Notes: generated from the letters alone by a model not told the origin. Counted from the stretch's first letter, positions 34,061 to 47,825 are shown. The stretch: 64,000 nucleotides of DNA from Augochlora pura (GCF_028453695.1 NC_135777.1:20015714-20079713); one strand, 5' to 3'. Translations and numbers: made by a program.

Positions 34061-36590
34061 ATCATTCGCGCGTCGTTTCAAGTAAAACCGGCGAAGGGGT
34101 GGCGCGGTGGTGGCTAGAGCATAGGGTGGACAAGTTGTCCGTTGCGTCAGCGTTCGCGAAGGCATCGGTTCGCCGTGGTAAGGCAAGGCTAGGCGATGTA
34201 TACGCGTGCACGGATTATACATCGCGATGGATATACATATATTTGCAAGGTACGTGTATTACCTGCGGAGAGGAGGCCTGGTGGAAGAGGTCGGCCGAGA
34301 GGTCGCTCGGTAAATTGGTCGCTGCGGCGCGGCGTTACCGTTGATCTACGGCAACAGACGCGATAGTTATGGAAAGGTTACGGCGGAGCGCTCGATAAAG
34401 CGTCGCGCTGCCTGTCCTCGGGAATCCGCGACGGCGGGGAACGAATCGTAAATCGCGGAATCGCAACCGCTCGCCGGAGCTGGAAAAAGAAGAAGGAGCC
34501 CGCGAGAGGACCGACCGAGCGAGAGAAAGAGAGAGAGAGAGAGAGAGGAGAGAGGGAGAAAGACGAGGAGAGAGGGAGAGAGACGTCGAGAACGAGAAGA
34601 GGAGGAGAAAGAACAGAGAGATCCCTCTCGTGCCGCACACGTATTCCGCGATCGCACGATTTCCGTCTTCTTCCGCGTCCCAGACCACGACCGGCCTCCT
34701 CTACGCTCGCTCCGCCGCAGATAAGCGATCGGGGTATTCGTGTGTCGAGTCTGAAAATCGTCCACGCTCTCCCTGCTGCCCTTAGATCTGCCCCTTCAAC
34801 AGATCGGATGACGCTAACACCTGCCTCGCGCGGGGATGCGAGCCTCGTATAGGGTGAAAATGTCCTTGACGAGGTTTAGCTACCCTGCGCTGCCGTGCCT
34901 AGCCGCAACGGGATTCCCACGGTATTTATCCTATCCTCTGAGCAATGGGTTCAGGTGTTTCGTATGTGGATTGCTTTGTCAGCTGTGGGTGGTCCTTATC
35001 TGACGAGGATTTCTTTCGAGGAGGTAAGCGAAATTGTTTTGGAATCAGTAACATGCGAGAAGGATGACATAGACATTTTGACTTCTAAAGGTTGTATATC
35101 ATATCACGTATACATAGAGTATTTTTTAAATAATAGAACAGGATTTATTTATTTTATAAAAATTGTCAATCACAGATACAGATTTCTCAGTCCATTAAAT
35201 TTTGAAAGAACTATAAAAATGAGACATTGCGTAAAACCTAATTATTATTTTATTACGAGGAAAGGTACTATTATAATAGATACAATTATATTAATAATTA
35301 ACAATTATTAATGCGATGGATTAATATCACAGTCAACAAAGTCATTTTTACTCGTATGCCGAAATATTGAAAAGACAGGTGAAATAAATAATAAAGTCAC
35401 TAATAATTAAGCCATGAATTATCTAAATAATAAATTTCGTCAGTAAACCAAACACACGTTAGCAAACGACAACACTTCGTTTCTCGGAATGAGAGAAATG
35501 ATTCTGACCCACGCAATTGTTAGAAATCGATCACAGAGAACGGAGGATAGAGTTAGGATAAAAACACGATCGGGACTGGTAGTGGGCTGATTGAAATTGA
35601 GATTGCCCGGTTAATTAAATCGTTCGACGTTCTATAAATCGTAAAGTGGGAGACGCGGTACGATAATAACGGTAAACTGGGAAAAATGGTGTTAACAAAG
35701 TCGGAGCCCCTACATTTTACGTAATATATTCCGAATCGTATTTATTAACGTAATATATAACGTATCAAATGTTCAACGCTTATAATTTATAGCGCGGAAC
35801 ACGATACTCTGATACCTATAAAGGAATAGGTCGTAAATCGAACGTTGGAAGAAATATTCGGATACATAATATGAGTGCCAGCCGTAACGTTAATAGGAGC
35901 GCCGCGCCGCCGCCGCCGCTCTGCCGGTGATTTCAATGCGTGGTGAGTATGTCGCCGTTCCCGGACCGCTTAAATCACTTTCTTCGAAAACGAAACTTAC
36001 CGTTCAATATTCCCGGCCCACACTTTCCACGCGCCCCACTATAAATACTCGTATTTTCCACTTATTGCGCGAACAACGATCCGTAATGAAATAAATATAA
36101 CCGCGGGAAACGTTGCGGCCATTGAAACTATTAGAGATATGATTTACATCGTTTCGCGACCACGTACTGCACCATTAGCTGCAATTTTTCCAATTTAAAC
36201 ATTTTATTTTTTTTTACATAGGACTATTGCTTTTTCTATTTTTTATACACCTTATTTATTCCGTGTTTTATTTCACCTCTCATTGTTTTAATTCTTCTTA
36301 AGATACTTTTTGCTCCTTTTGATAGCTTTAATGTCAAGGGAGCTGGGTGAGATAACTTGATAATTTTATTAAAAATTCTTTTATAGGTACACATGCGAAA
36401 GAAGATTGATAGTTTAAAGAATCATAATATAAAAATAAATTAGAAATATTCTACGCAGTATATATTATTCAGAAACGATGACAATAATAATACAAATTAT
36501 TTGGATCGACACGCTGCTATTATATACATATCATTATTTTATAGATCGTTATTATTTAAATCATTAATCATAATTTAAAAAGAAATTGCC
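34061..36590. other. CpG-rich block with GA tract, AT-rich DNA, mixed block
   Basis: About 34070-35020 is CpG-rich, with a GA tract at 34520-34592. About 35030-35460 and 36180-36590 are AT-rich. About 35470-36170 is intermediate and contains a donor-like GTGAGT at 35942 after a (GCC)n run. A 115-codon frame from ATG at 34964 to 35311 passes into AT-rich DNA without a stop, but shows no family likeness and is roughly within chance for this window. Confidence 0.45.
34520..34592. repeat. GA-rich purine tract
   Basis: (GA)n with GGA interruptions over about 70 bases. It accounts for the Ser/Leu-rich minus-strand frames at 34335-34765. Confidence 0.9.
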
Positions 36591-38500
36591 CGGCGAAATT
36601 AGCATACAGCCGAGTCATTAAAAAGTCCCGTGAATAGGCTTCCGGTAAATAAAGTGGTAAAATCGACACGTTCGGGAGACCGTAGCGGCGCGAGCACGGC
36701 CATAAATCATAGATCAAAAGGAAGCCTAACCGGCTAAAAATTACAAGAGCTGTCGCAAGGCTGTCTGGTCAATATTCATTAGCGATCGCGGCCGCGGCAG
36801 TCATTGTACCGGCAGGTTGGCTAGGATCCAGGATCCGGGGAGCAGCGAATCGCGGAGTCGCGTAAATCGTTTCTCCCCCCTGGCCGGCGGTCGCGGCAAA
36901 AAACGAGATTACTCGGAGCTGATCGGGTCTGTCACGTGTCGGAAGCGAGAGAGACGGTCTCGCGGAGCGGTTGCCTCGGACAGCTCGGAGATCGAGCCGC
37001 GGCGGCGGCGGCGGCGGAAAGAGGCGGAAAGCCGGCCGAGAGCGGATTTTTGCCTGGGCGCGGGAGAGACTCCGGAGCGTCGCCGAGGCCGTTTTAATCT
37101 CCCTCGAGGTCGACTTTCCGGTACACCCACGCTCGTGTCATCGATATATCACGCGGCCGAGGGTATTCACGGTCCGCGGCCGTGCTCGCCATGCGACGAA
37201 TCTCGCCTCGAGCCCGAGGATTCCACTCGCGCGCGCCCGGCACGATGCCCGGCGTTCTCGATTCGGAGAGAAAACAGGGTGTCACCTTTTTTGGCTGTTA
37301 TGACGTGACGCAACGAACAGGGGGGCGGCTGTCTCGTCGACCTGGGATCTCTCGAAAAAAAAACAGGGCGCGGTGCGTGGATCATCCGTGGCGACCCGAG
37401 GCCGACCGTAAAAAAGTCCGCGCGAGTTCTCGGTGCACGCGCTCCCCGGCCCTTATTATTTGCCACGGTATTCGTAACAGGTAAGCCGCGTAGGAGGAAC
37501 GCCGTGAGTTACTCCGATATGAACAATACGCGGATCGGCGCGCACATATCGAACCGTGTCCCGCCGGTTTCGAAAGTCCCGTTCAAACGATTGCGGAACG
37601 CTGCGGGTACTGAATAAAATTTTATGGATTTTATCCTAGGGACTTCGCGCGCGCGCGCGCGCGCGCCTGGGCATTAGACACGCTCGCCTGGGAAAAGTCT
37701 CGCGGCTACGCTCCGAGCTACTCTGATTCAGAGGATCGACACCGATTTGCCAATACGACGTCTACCACTTTTCTGCCGCCTGATCTATTATTTTGTCAAA
37801 AGTCGAATTATTTGAACGGGATTGATCCGTGTGACTCAAAGTGGCAGACATTTCGCTCGCTTGACAAGTCGTCCTTTTCTCGAGTTGCCCTCGATTCAGT
37901 CCTATTTTCTTGCAATTTTAACTTTTACGAAATTAGAAAGCGTAGAATTAGAAACTGCATTAATAAAGAATTAATTGTAATAGTGACCATATAAACATAT
38001 TTAAACGCGTTAACTTTATACGTTTATATCGACTACGATCTTGCATTTGAAAATATTATAACAATGTTCTACACGTTATTGAAAGTCCTAAAATCTGATC
38101 ACGGATGATAAGCGACTGCTTTCGTTAGTGGATATATGGTAAAATATGTCTAATGAATGATTGCAGCTGAAGCGATAATTAGAGTGCGAATCTTTGTGAA
38201 ACTTCTCCTGCTCCCAGGGATAAATGACAGACGACAGAGAAAATATTTCTGGAAACGTTCAATTTTCAAATCACCGGCGATTTTATTTGCTAAAAGCCAC
38301 ACAGGCGTGCAACGCCGAGCTCCATCAATTTTCCTCCGTATATTTCCAGGTTCCCAGTACAAAACGGCTCTTAACGAACAACAAGTAAAGCAGCCGACCG
38401 TCAACATTATCCACTTGAAGAATCAATCATCTCCGTCGGAGTAGCTGTTGGGAACACAGCTGTACAAAGTACATAATGAATAAAAGTATGGGAAACAGCG
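36591..38500. other. CpG-rich block ending in a consensus-like splice donor, then AT-rich trough
   Basis: About 36600-37800 is CpG-dense, with (CGG)n at 36998-37017 and (CG)n at 37646-37667. At 37478-37486 the sequence CAG|GTAAGC is a near-consensus donor after a run of open frames. No coding likeness was found, so an untranslated exon is possible but unproven. About 37900-38150 is AT-rich and 38150-38500 is mixed. Confidence 0.4.
37646..37667. repeat. (CG)n alternating tract
   Basis: About 22 bases of uninterrupted alternating CG. Confidence 0.9.
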
Positions 38501-39837
38501 GCGCATGCATTGTTCCAGCCGACTATTTCCACTGAAATGGTAGCTGGATCGAGCGATTTTCACGGTTTCGCGATTCCTGATCGCCCGGGAAAGTGGGAGG
38601 AGGGGAGATAAAGGTCCAGCCTAGAAAGTGGAAAATCGAAGAACATCGAAGACCTACGCCTATTCCGGATGCGATTGGATCGGGACGCCATTAATAACGA
38701 CGCACTTACCGATCCCATGGCAGGTGGTAGACCGCATGAAAGTCACGACCTGACATTTGCCTGGGTTGCCCGCGCCCGATCGCGTCCCGAGAACCGATCG
38801 CGAATGCCGCATTTTTCTACACGCCGCTCGGCTCCGCTCCGCGCCGCGCCGCTCCGCGCCGCGCGCAGTAGAAGCCAGCCGGAGCAATTTCAAGTGTAAC
38901 GGCTATCGCCACCACTAACACGCGAAACGCGTGGCGTGCCATCGCTTTCTCTCTCTATTCGTAATCGCCTTTTCACTTTCGACGATGTATCGATCTCTCC
39001 GTGTTTTCTTCAGCCCGCCACTTAGCGTTCCAGGACGTCGGCGGCGGCGGCATGGCGCGGCATGGCGCGGCGCGGCGCGGCCGTGTACCGTGCTCGACAC
39101 CGTTTGCTTTCGAATTCGACCCTTTCCGTAAATGATTTTTTATCATCGCCGCGACTACAAGCGTTTCGCTTCGCGTCTGCCCGACCCCGCAATCTCCCGC
39201 GATCTGCTAAATGGATGTCGCTGCGTTTGGAAACGTGCCTACTCGGTTTTACGAGGCTCCGAGCGCCGACCGTGAGCCCGACGCGCGTCTAATTGCCGGC
39301 TGTTTAGCAATTTCAGTTGGCGATGCCGGATCGCCGAGAGAGTTTTGAACCCTTTGCGGGTCGAGCGCGAAAATCGTCCGACGGTTTCCCCAGCCGTGTT
39401 TTTCATTGCCACCGCGGAGGCCGCTTCGAAAGTCGACCGATCCGAAAACAGCTGTAACGAACGGAAGACTGATTAACTTAGTTCAACCAACTGCTTTAAA
39501 GATGTTCTTAGGAACGAGACTTTTTAACAGCCGGATATAGGCTGGGCAATGATTAGGGGGAAAGTGGATGTTGGATGGTAAATTGACAGGATTGGTGCAG
39601 AATGTGTGATAGACGAAAGGAAGTAGCGTCGTATTTAATGAGTGCAGTTCAAAGTACAAATAATTAATTCAGTACTGTTAAATAATTCAGTCATGTATCT
39701 GCAAAACTCAAATATAAGCAATTTTTAAAAGAACATGTTTAAAATTTTATGAACATTTTTTGAGTCTCCTTTAAGCATGCTAGAGTTAACAATAGCAAGG
39801 AACGAAACTAATTTGAATTGGATCAACTCAGGTATAT
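38501..39837. other. CpG-rich block with GGCGC repeats, then AT-rich trough
   Basis: About 38520-39450 is CpG-rich, with short tandem GC repeats near 38827-38870 (CGCGCCGCGCCGCTC type) and 39041-39080 (GGCATGGCGC type). A single piggyBac-like end (CCCTTTGCGGGTCGAG) starts at 39350 next to TGAA, with no partner found. About 39480-39837 is AT-rich. Confidence 0.5.
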
Positions 39838-39992
39838 TAAGTGCAACATGTAATAAATACATTGACAATAAATATAAATAAATACAATAAAGTAAATATA
39901 TATAAAATAATTATATATAAAACAAATAAATATAATAAAGTAAATATATATAAAGTAAATAAATATAATATAATAAATATAATAAAGCTTCC
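39838..39992. repeat. AT-rich minisatellite
   Basis: Repeated AAATAAATATAATAAAGTAA and TATATATAAA units, roughly 30-48 bp apart, fill about 150 bases with almost no G or C. The hydrophobic minus-strand frame of Phe/Ile/Leu/Tyr is a translation of this repeat. Confidence 0.8.
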
Positions 39993-42740
39993 ACCCTGTC
40001 GACAGCGTTCATATTTAAAGCTCCATCCACAGTACACATCCACCGCTGAGTGCACATTTTCAGGCGCACGAGAAGTCTGCGAGGTTCAGCCTAGTTTCGA
40101 TCCAGCGAAACACGCGTAACCTGTTAGCAGGTGGAACAATGCCCACTTTCCTGCGGCATCTTTCACCTCCACACCCTGCCGCATCCCCGCTCGTGGTCCC
40201 TCGAGATCCTTTCCCGCGAATCGTCGCGTTGCGCAATCGCACGTATCACCGTGATCCGCGCCGGCATAGGTGAACACGACGATCCCGTTGATAGCCGGGG
40301 CCCGTGTTCCTACCTTGATTCGCTCTCCGCGCGCGGGCCCGTTAACGCTTAATAAGTAATGGACTTATTCGCCGATCCGACCGACGATAATCGCCGTTAC
40401 ATAATGGGATTTTCCCGGGCAGAGAGGCGTGGAGCATACCCCCGCGGTTTCTAATGAAGACACATTGTTTTAATTAAACGCCGGGACGATTCTTCCGCGC
40501 GATCTCTCTGCCTCCCCTATACCGGGCCTCTGCCCGTTTCCATTTCTCGGTTCCGCTTGTCGGAGATTCTATCGGGTGACATTTAGTGGCTCGACAACGG
40601 CAGATATCATCTGGTGTTCGCGTAAATCGAATCGATTCTACGCCCGTGTACACACAGGCCCCCATAGCCGCGATATGTATCTCGGTACACAATCTACCCG
40701 GCGCGGCGTTAATTATTTCCGTTCGCATTATACCGCATGTTAATTAAGTGTAACGGCGAGCGCGCCGCCCCGAAAAATAATTTCAGGTACGCGCGCGCCG
40801 ACGCGACACGCGGTCCGCCGTATGGGCGTGCACCAGAAAATCGCTCGCGCGGACACGTGGCAATTAATTCGATGCGCGCCGGCGTCCGATCGCGTTATCA
40901 TTATTACGACGCGTTATCGTCGCGCCTCGGTCCGAGACCCGCCTTCTGCGACCTCGCCGGCGACGAAGAAAAATCACCTGGCCCCGAAACGCGTACCCCG
41001 CAACATTGTCCGAAAAGGGGCTCTCGGTAATTATTCTGCCATCGCGCGGATTATACGGGATTTCCATTTTTCTCGTCCATCTCTCCTCCTCTCCCCCCGC
41101 ACGTTATTAATTGTCGCAATTGCCGTCTTTAATGGTCCCTCATGACCAGCAAAGATTGGTAATTTCGTGGCAATTTCGGTGAAAAATAACCCGCAATTTC
41201 GTGCTTGAAAACTGCTCGGAACGTCGACGTATCTGGCGATACGATCTCTTGGAATAATATAATTAAGGGGCGCGTTAATTTCATTGCGTTTAGTCTTCGA
41301 TTTACTGTGGTTAGCTAAAATCATCGGGGGACGTCTTTGTTACAATTTAATCGGACGATCTGATTTTTTTCAGATGGGAGAGAGACTGATTTAATTGTCT
41401 GTAATAGTATTTTATATTTGTCCTATAAGAATATTTTGTACACGTTATTAAATTATATATAATTATTACATATTATATGTATTATTATTATAAATTATAT
41501 GTATCGATTATTATACTATATTATATATAATTATTATTCATTATATGTATTATCATTAAATATTATACGAATTATAATTATATATTATATATACTATTAT
41601 CATTACTACGGACATGACAATACACATTCTAAACTACGATTTCTCTAGCATTATTTTTTCCTTCAACAAAAGCGGACGCGAAAAGAGGAAAGAAAAGCCA
41701 AGCCATGTCGAAGCTGCAAAAACGAAGTCGATTGCGTAATACGCGTCGTTCCATTACAAATTGTTCTCGAGGGAGGAGGCTCGGTCGTGACCGGTATGAT
41801 GCGCCTCGCCGCATTGTTACAGATGCTAACGCAGAACAGGAGAGTCATCGTCGTTTGCGTACACGCCCATCGCCGCGCATCGATCGGATCGGTGAAACGA
41901 AACAATTGTTCTTAGTGCCGCGGGAGAAATGAATGACTCGTTGGATTCCACGGCTCCGTCCCGCTTCCACGTCCTGCTTTCTCGCTCGTCCTCCAGCGGA
42001 CAGGACGATCCGGCATTTGGGGAAGGAGGAGCACCGGCGTATCAGCCGCGCAAAGGGGTGGAGAAACGTAACAGGTCGATCCCGTGCGGAATGGATTCGA
42101 GACACATGAGCGCCCGCGAACGTTATAGTTGCATGGAAATAACACGGGACGCTCAAGGCCACTCTCCTTCCACGAGGTTTAAGATGAAAGGAGATACGAG
42201 GGGCTCTCCGAAGTAGATCGTTGCATTTCACTGACATTTCTGGGTAGGTAGGTCATTTCTAGGTCATCTGACCATTTTTGCAGAGATTCGTTTTCGCTAA
42301 TTTTAGTTGGGTGCTTTTTACAAATTTTAAACGCTATTAATTTATATTGAAGGACTTAGATGAGTATCTTATCTCAAATTTTTGTGCAATAACTTTTTAT
42401 GAATAATATTTTTAGAAATTGTTCAATTTGTTGTGCAAGTTGCTCAGAAATGTGTAGTACTAATTTCTGAATAATTTTCAAAATTCATTGCTGCAACAAT
42501 AATGTAGAAACTTTTACAATATTTTATATCATACGTTCTCCTTTCTTATTACATGTATAACCTAGCCTATATAGCCTTATAGCCTATTTTTTAATTTATG
42601 CTGTATAAAAAAAGGGTTCTCTCAATGACATTAACAAATTATTATTATTACTAGAATATATTCAAACAGAAACTAAATATTACCAGGTCGCTTAATCGAT
42701 TAAATTACCAATTTAATTCACAAGCATCTAATAATTGAAT
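39993..42740. other. CpG-rich block, AT-rich trough, CpG-rich block, AT-rich trough
   Basis: About 40010-41330 and 41640-42240 are CpG-rich. About 41400-41610 is extremely AT-rich with repeated ATTATATGTATTAT-like words. About 42250-42740 is AT-rich and empty. Frames on both strands overlap, and none resembles a known family. Confidence 0.5.
41446..41610. repeat. AT-rich low-complexity tract
   Basis: ATTATATGTATTAT-like words repeat about every 40-60 bases in sequence that is almost all A and T. Confidence 0.75.
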
Positions 42741-44380
42741 GAACGATTTAAAAGCTCCGGGTCAAAATCGACGCAGCCACCGCATTAGGGCGATTCGAGC
42801 AGCGTGTTATTATAAAATCGACAAGTCGTTGGAACAACGTGCGAAACCAAGAAGAAACACCGTGAATCGGAGTTAACAGAATTCAAACGACGAAGAACTT
42901 TGATCGGTATTATTAAAAGTCGAGTGAAACGATGCCGGTGCTCGAGGACGCGGGCACGTTCCAGGCAACATTATTAGCATCGGCATCTCTTAGCCGGCGA
43001 ACTTAATCGATCTCGGGCAGACAGTTTCTCGAGCGGCGCGTCCGATCGAGTGCTCGGCTGGCGTCGAAAGAAAAAGGAGAAGAGCCATGGATCTATTTGC
43101 CAGAAATGGCAACGGGCACGGTAATGTGGAACGTCTGCGGAGGCCTTTACGTCGAGGCTGACCTTTACGCGTCTCCGCCAGGAGAGAGATGAACCCGCAT
43201 ATCGCCGTTGCTCGACAGATTATCGCGGGCTGATCTAGCGCGCGTCTCGGCTCGAGCGGATTCCGCGGGCCGGATCGGAACACGGGCACGCCGCGGCGCT
43301 CGCGATCCCGCCGAAATTTTCTCGACGCACACACCGGGAGAGAAAATGATTTACGCCTCGTTAAACGCTTCCTCCGCGCGCCGGTGGTTACGAGCATTCG
43401 AGCGTTAACGGGGCGGGAAATTAATGGAGGTCGCGCGTTCGCGAATCGCCTCTCGATTTATCCGCCGGCGCGCCGCGGCGTTCCGATCTTTACGAACGGG
43501 CGGCGCTATTTTAAATATCGGCGGCTCGGATTTTTATCGCCGTCGCAGCGCGCGCGCGCGCAAGCCTCTCTTTTTCCCTCTTCCTTATGGGCTTGTGTTT
43601 CTCCGACGAACCGTGCGCTCGCGAACCACTTGTCTAATGAATCTTGGGGCCGAGCGTACAACCGTCGAGTTTCCACCGGGAATTATGAAGTAATAACATT
43701 CTTCCGATACTCGGGTTTTCAATAATCCGTCACGCTTTCGTTTCGCCCGGACAGGCCCCGACGATCTTTTTTTCTCGCGAGGCCATTGTTCCCGGTCCGA
43801 GTCGTAAAGCCGAGCGCGGAGATGAAGCGCTCGGGAGGAACTCGCGGAGAAAGTAGAAAAGTGTCTTACCGATTTCGAGATGGAAACTGGCGGAGTTCTT
43901 CCGCGTTTGGGCGATGAGGAAATTTTATGCAAACGATGTTATTAGCTTGGAATTACTGACCATTCCATTTCCCTGGAACCTGGATATTTATTTCACTTAC
44001 AAGTACGTTCTTGAAAAATCCAATAGAAGTTTCTACGACGATCATCCTCCTTGAGCAAGTACATTAAAAATAGACGACACTGATCTTAGCAGTGATGATA
44101 GAATTTACGATGTGTTATTTTCAACTTGGATTTTTAACTATTTTACGGCATAATATCGAAAATCAGTATAGGGAAAATTTTACTGTGACTATACTGAATT
44201 GCTAACGCATTCCTGATTATGGCATATTTTTATTCATGCCCGTTAGATATATGTGTCAGATATATGCGTTTAACGATTGAAGTGAATTATTTAACAAATT
44301 GAAAATTGCAAAATTAAAATACGCACTGAACACAGTAGAGTGAAAACACCACCGCAGTGACCAATTTCAAAAAGCGAATA
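42741..44380. other. CpG-rich block then AT-rich trough
   Basis: About 42750-43940 is CpG-rich, with a short (CG)n run near 43550. About 43960-44370 is AT-rich. Overlapping frames near 42990-43930 on both strands look like chance. Confidence 0.5.
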
Positions 44381-46090
44381 ATTCCGTGACCTATGCGCGC
44401 GCGACGCCGCCAGCCTCGCGTTAAATAAATTTCCACTCCGACGATACAATCAATTAACTCGCCGGGGGACACGCCGCGAAGCGCCGCGGCGTCCGAAGAT
44501 TTAGCGTCCGGCGATCCCGCGAGCATCCCGCATACTGCCGCCAATAACAAACGATGAACGCCGGTGTCAAGTAGTCGTGATCGATCGACCGGTCGAATAA
44601 ATCTCACTTATCGCGGATTCCTCAGAATCCGGCGTCGATGCGCCGTGCGGCATCCCCGTGCGTCGTCGTCGTCCCGCGAAATCGTGCGCGAGTCGGTCGA
44701 GTCGCATTAGTTCCGTCGACGGATCGCCGACGGATTCCGCTTGGCCGACGGGGACGATGTTATCGCGGCCACGATTTCGACGAGCGTAGCCCATTAAGCG
44801 GGACAGCCGGTGTGTCTAACGGAAGCGTGTCAATCAGCCGAGACGCGGCCCCGTCGCTTGATCCGATCCCCGACACGTTTCGCGATCGTGCGAATCGTCG
44901 TGATAGCGTTCGCACGAGCAACGTTCGACGAAGTCCTCTCCGCGGCGGCGGCGGACACGGTTCGAGAAGACGCGTGCTGACAGTGTCTCGGGGATCGGGG
45001 TCGAGTGCCGGAAGGCCGCGAGGCGGTCTCGTCATCGGGACCCCGAGGAATAGACACATTACGGCGTGTAACGCACCGGGCCCGGGCGCATTAGCCGCGA
45101 CGAATCGCCGGGAAGGGTGAGAGACCGTCTCCCAGCCGAGATCGTCTCCCAGGCGATATCCTCCCGTGGGACGATCGCTGGGAACGTACGTGATAAGCGG
45201 CCGGACTGAGCCTCTTCTCGGATGGCTCGGAGTTTAGGATACGTGGAGGATTTTATGGCCGGTAATTGCCGGTAACGTTGCGCCACTATCGAATCCACTG
45301 CTTTTCGTGGAAAATCGACGGGTATGATAGGTCTTTGAAATTGAAGGAAACGGTACATGGTTTCTGGACCCTTTTATCTAATTTTAAGCGTCGGGTCAGC
45401 ATGGTCGTTGTCACCAGTTTCTCGTCACCTCTTGAAATGTTGGAACACTTCAGCAAACGATAATTACATGCTTTTAGATTACAATATACTATGAGTTTAT
45501 ATTCTATGTAAAATTAATATCTATAGCAATGTAAAATTAATTTAGATAGTTGATTGCAAAATACGATATCGTAGACAGAGTTTTCATCAAGATAAAATTA
45601 ATTTTCTGCCATTTATTGTTCATTGTCATATTAGTTTATTTAAATTGTATAATGATTCCTAACCTCTTCAGGGATAAATTTTTATAGTAGGCAACAATCT
45701 ATTTAATTTTTTCTTCTTTTTTCTTTATCATCCCTTTTATTTCATTCGATGAGGTTTTTTCAGTATTGCTGAGGCATCCTGCATTATTCAGCTAATTCTT
45801 ATTGTCTTTACATTGCAATAATTATAATTTTAAGAAAACTGAATGTTCACATACGTGACATTAAAGGATTGTGTTTAATTAATCAAAAATCTTTGCAACG
45901 AAGTATAAAACAAAAATCATTCTACTTTACTTATACTTATATTAATCCAGTCGAAAATCTTTCTACCATTCCACTAAATGAGTAGACAACACAAAGTCAT
46001 TATCAGAATTCCTCCAATAAGAATAACATCACTGATTGGCTGTCGAAATAATAAGCGAAATGAATAAAATTCAGGGAACATCGTTCCTGA
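44381..46090. other. CpG-rich block then AT-rich trough
   Basis: About 44390-45300 is strongly CpG-rich and gives Arg/Ser-rich frames of up to 160 codons on both strands, all rejected. About 45460-46060 is AT-rich and empty. Confidence 0.5.
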
Positions 46091-47513
46091 ATGTCTCTAA
46101 CCAGCCAAGTAATTAACGAAAGCCGATCCGACGAAAAACTAGTAGTCGCGTACACGCTCGTTAATCAAACTGGAATTCATCGGTCCGCGGTAAAACATAA
46201 TTCCCAAGGTCGGGATAATTCATTGCCGGCGATGATCGCGGCTAGAATCCGTTCTCGATGAATCGTTGCCCGTTTTGTCAAAGCGAGCGAACCGAGCGCC
46301 GGCATTCTGCGGATTTCTGGCCGCGATGCCCGGGAAAGCTCCCAGCTTTCCCCAACGATAAATGAACGGCACCGCGGATCGTTTGTCCTTTCGAGCTGGT
46401 CGCTCGTGTCCGCGATCGATAAAGCGAACGAGCCGATGATAAATTTCGACGTCCGAGCAGCGAGCGGCGAGATATCTCGCCGATCTCTCGCGACGAGACG
46501 CGGTCTGCTCCTCGCCTGGCGCGGCCGCGTCGCTTGGGCTCTGCCTGCGCGAGAGCGCGCCGCGTCGCGCGGCTTTTGCGCAATTCCGCGCGGCGGGATC
46601 GCATTGTGTACACGCGTCGACCTCCGCATAACACGCCGTGTCGTTTCGCCGCGCTCGCGAACACCGGCGAGATTTAGCAAAATAATGCCAATAACCATTT
46701 GTACGTCTCCATTAGCGGCGGCCGCAACCGGTGTCCATCGCGCGGACACCGATGAAAACACGCCTGGATGGAATGCCGCGAACACGCGGAACCGACAGCC
46801 GGCGATTTATGAAGGATTTTTTTCGCGAACGGTCGCACAATGTTCGCTGTACATCGACTATGCTGGTTTCACACCCTGTTTATTTCACCCTTTTTACGCC
46901 GATCGAAAGAGTCGTGTAATACAAATGAGATACCAATCCTATTCGACTTGGTTCACTAATATTTGGAAAAGAAATTATGCAAACATTGTAATCAAAAAAT
47001 TACAAATTAAGAAATAGAACTTTAAAAAAATGAGTTATTTAGGAAATTTTAAGGATTTATTTGAGAAATAAAATCCTTAAAAATTTAAATATTAATTCTA
47101 TCAATATTATACTAACCTATAGAATCAACCATAATCGCGTGCGTATTGTGTCGAACGCCACGTTACAGCGAACCTTTCGCGAAGATCTGGCACAATTCAC
47201 CAATTAGAAAACCGCTTGGAATAATATAAATATTCTTCGCGTAATTTATACTTCGCGTGAAAATACGTTCCGTTTGATCAAGCGAGGTTAGAGATGATAC
47301 CGGAGAAAAACGTCGAGGAATGTGCATACATTTGAAACGTGTTTAAATATATTTCTTTCACGGTAATGCCGAATGAATTTATGCAAATATCGCGAACTTA
47401 CTATGACTCAGTCTAAAAAGTATCTTACGGCTGACATCACACATGTGCGTAGAAAACTTTTTCCAAGTCTAGTTATATTAAAAATAACTACTGCGTTGCG
47501 CGGTCTCGCGAAA
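46091..47513. other. CpG-rich block with two-strand long frames, then AT-rich DNA
   Basis: About 46130-46800 is CpG-rich. Antisense frames of about 200 codons (46177-46785 minus and 46406-47017 plus) overlap over most of their length. That is typical of stop-poor GC-rich DNA, and neither has a recognisable domain. About 46960-47130 is AT-rich and 47130-47513 is mixed. Confidence 0.5.
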
Positions 47514-47825
47514 GATGTACGAATGATTTAAAAGTGTACGAACAATTTTAAAGAGTACGAATAATTTAAAATTGTACGAGTAATTTGAAAATGTATCAAT
47601 AATTCCAAATTTTCGAACGATTAAAAAATGAATTCATAATTTAAAATTGTACGAGTAATTAAAAAATGTATGGGTAATTTAAAAATGTGCGAACAATTTA
47701 AAAATGTATGAATAATTTAAAAATGTACGAATAATTTAAAAATGTACGAACAATTTAAAAATGTGCGAACAATTTAAAGATGTACGAATAATTTAAAAAT
47801 GTGCGAACAATTTAAAATTTTGCGA
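47514..47825. repeat. 19-bp minisatellite, about 16 units
   Basis: A 19-bp unit of the form ACGAATAATTTAAAAATGT repeats for about 310 bases. The 3' half is the most regular (47700-47820), with ACGAAT/GCGAAC variants, and the 5' part is more decayed. Each unit contains a TTTAAA-like core. No coding frame or spacer structure is present. Confidence 0.9.

Noticed and set aside
34335..34765. Ser/Leu-rich minus-strand frames
   Set aside because: They are translations of the GA/CT tract; the same applies to frames at 5575-6039, 32452-32820 and 59313-59705.
34964..35311. 115-codon ATG frame crossing into AT-rich DNA
   Set aside because: A frame this long in AT-rich DNA is notable, but a rough estimate gives a fair chance of one such frame in the window. 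The C-terminal half is Ile/Tyr/Asn-rich as AT-rich DNA dictates.
36817..37308. 163-codon plus-strand frame before the donor-like site at 37480
   Set aside because: TTG start, extremely Arg-rich because of the (CGG)n run, no likeness, and it stops well before the donor.
39837..40055. Hydrophobic minus-strand frame that could look like a membrane protein
   Set aside because: It is a direct translation of the AT-rich minisatellite at 39838-39992.
46177..47017. Two antisense frames of about 200 codons
   Set aside because: They overlap on opposite strands over most of their length in GC-rich DNA; neither resembles a protein family.
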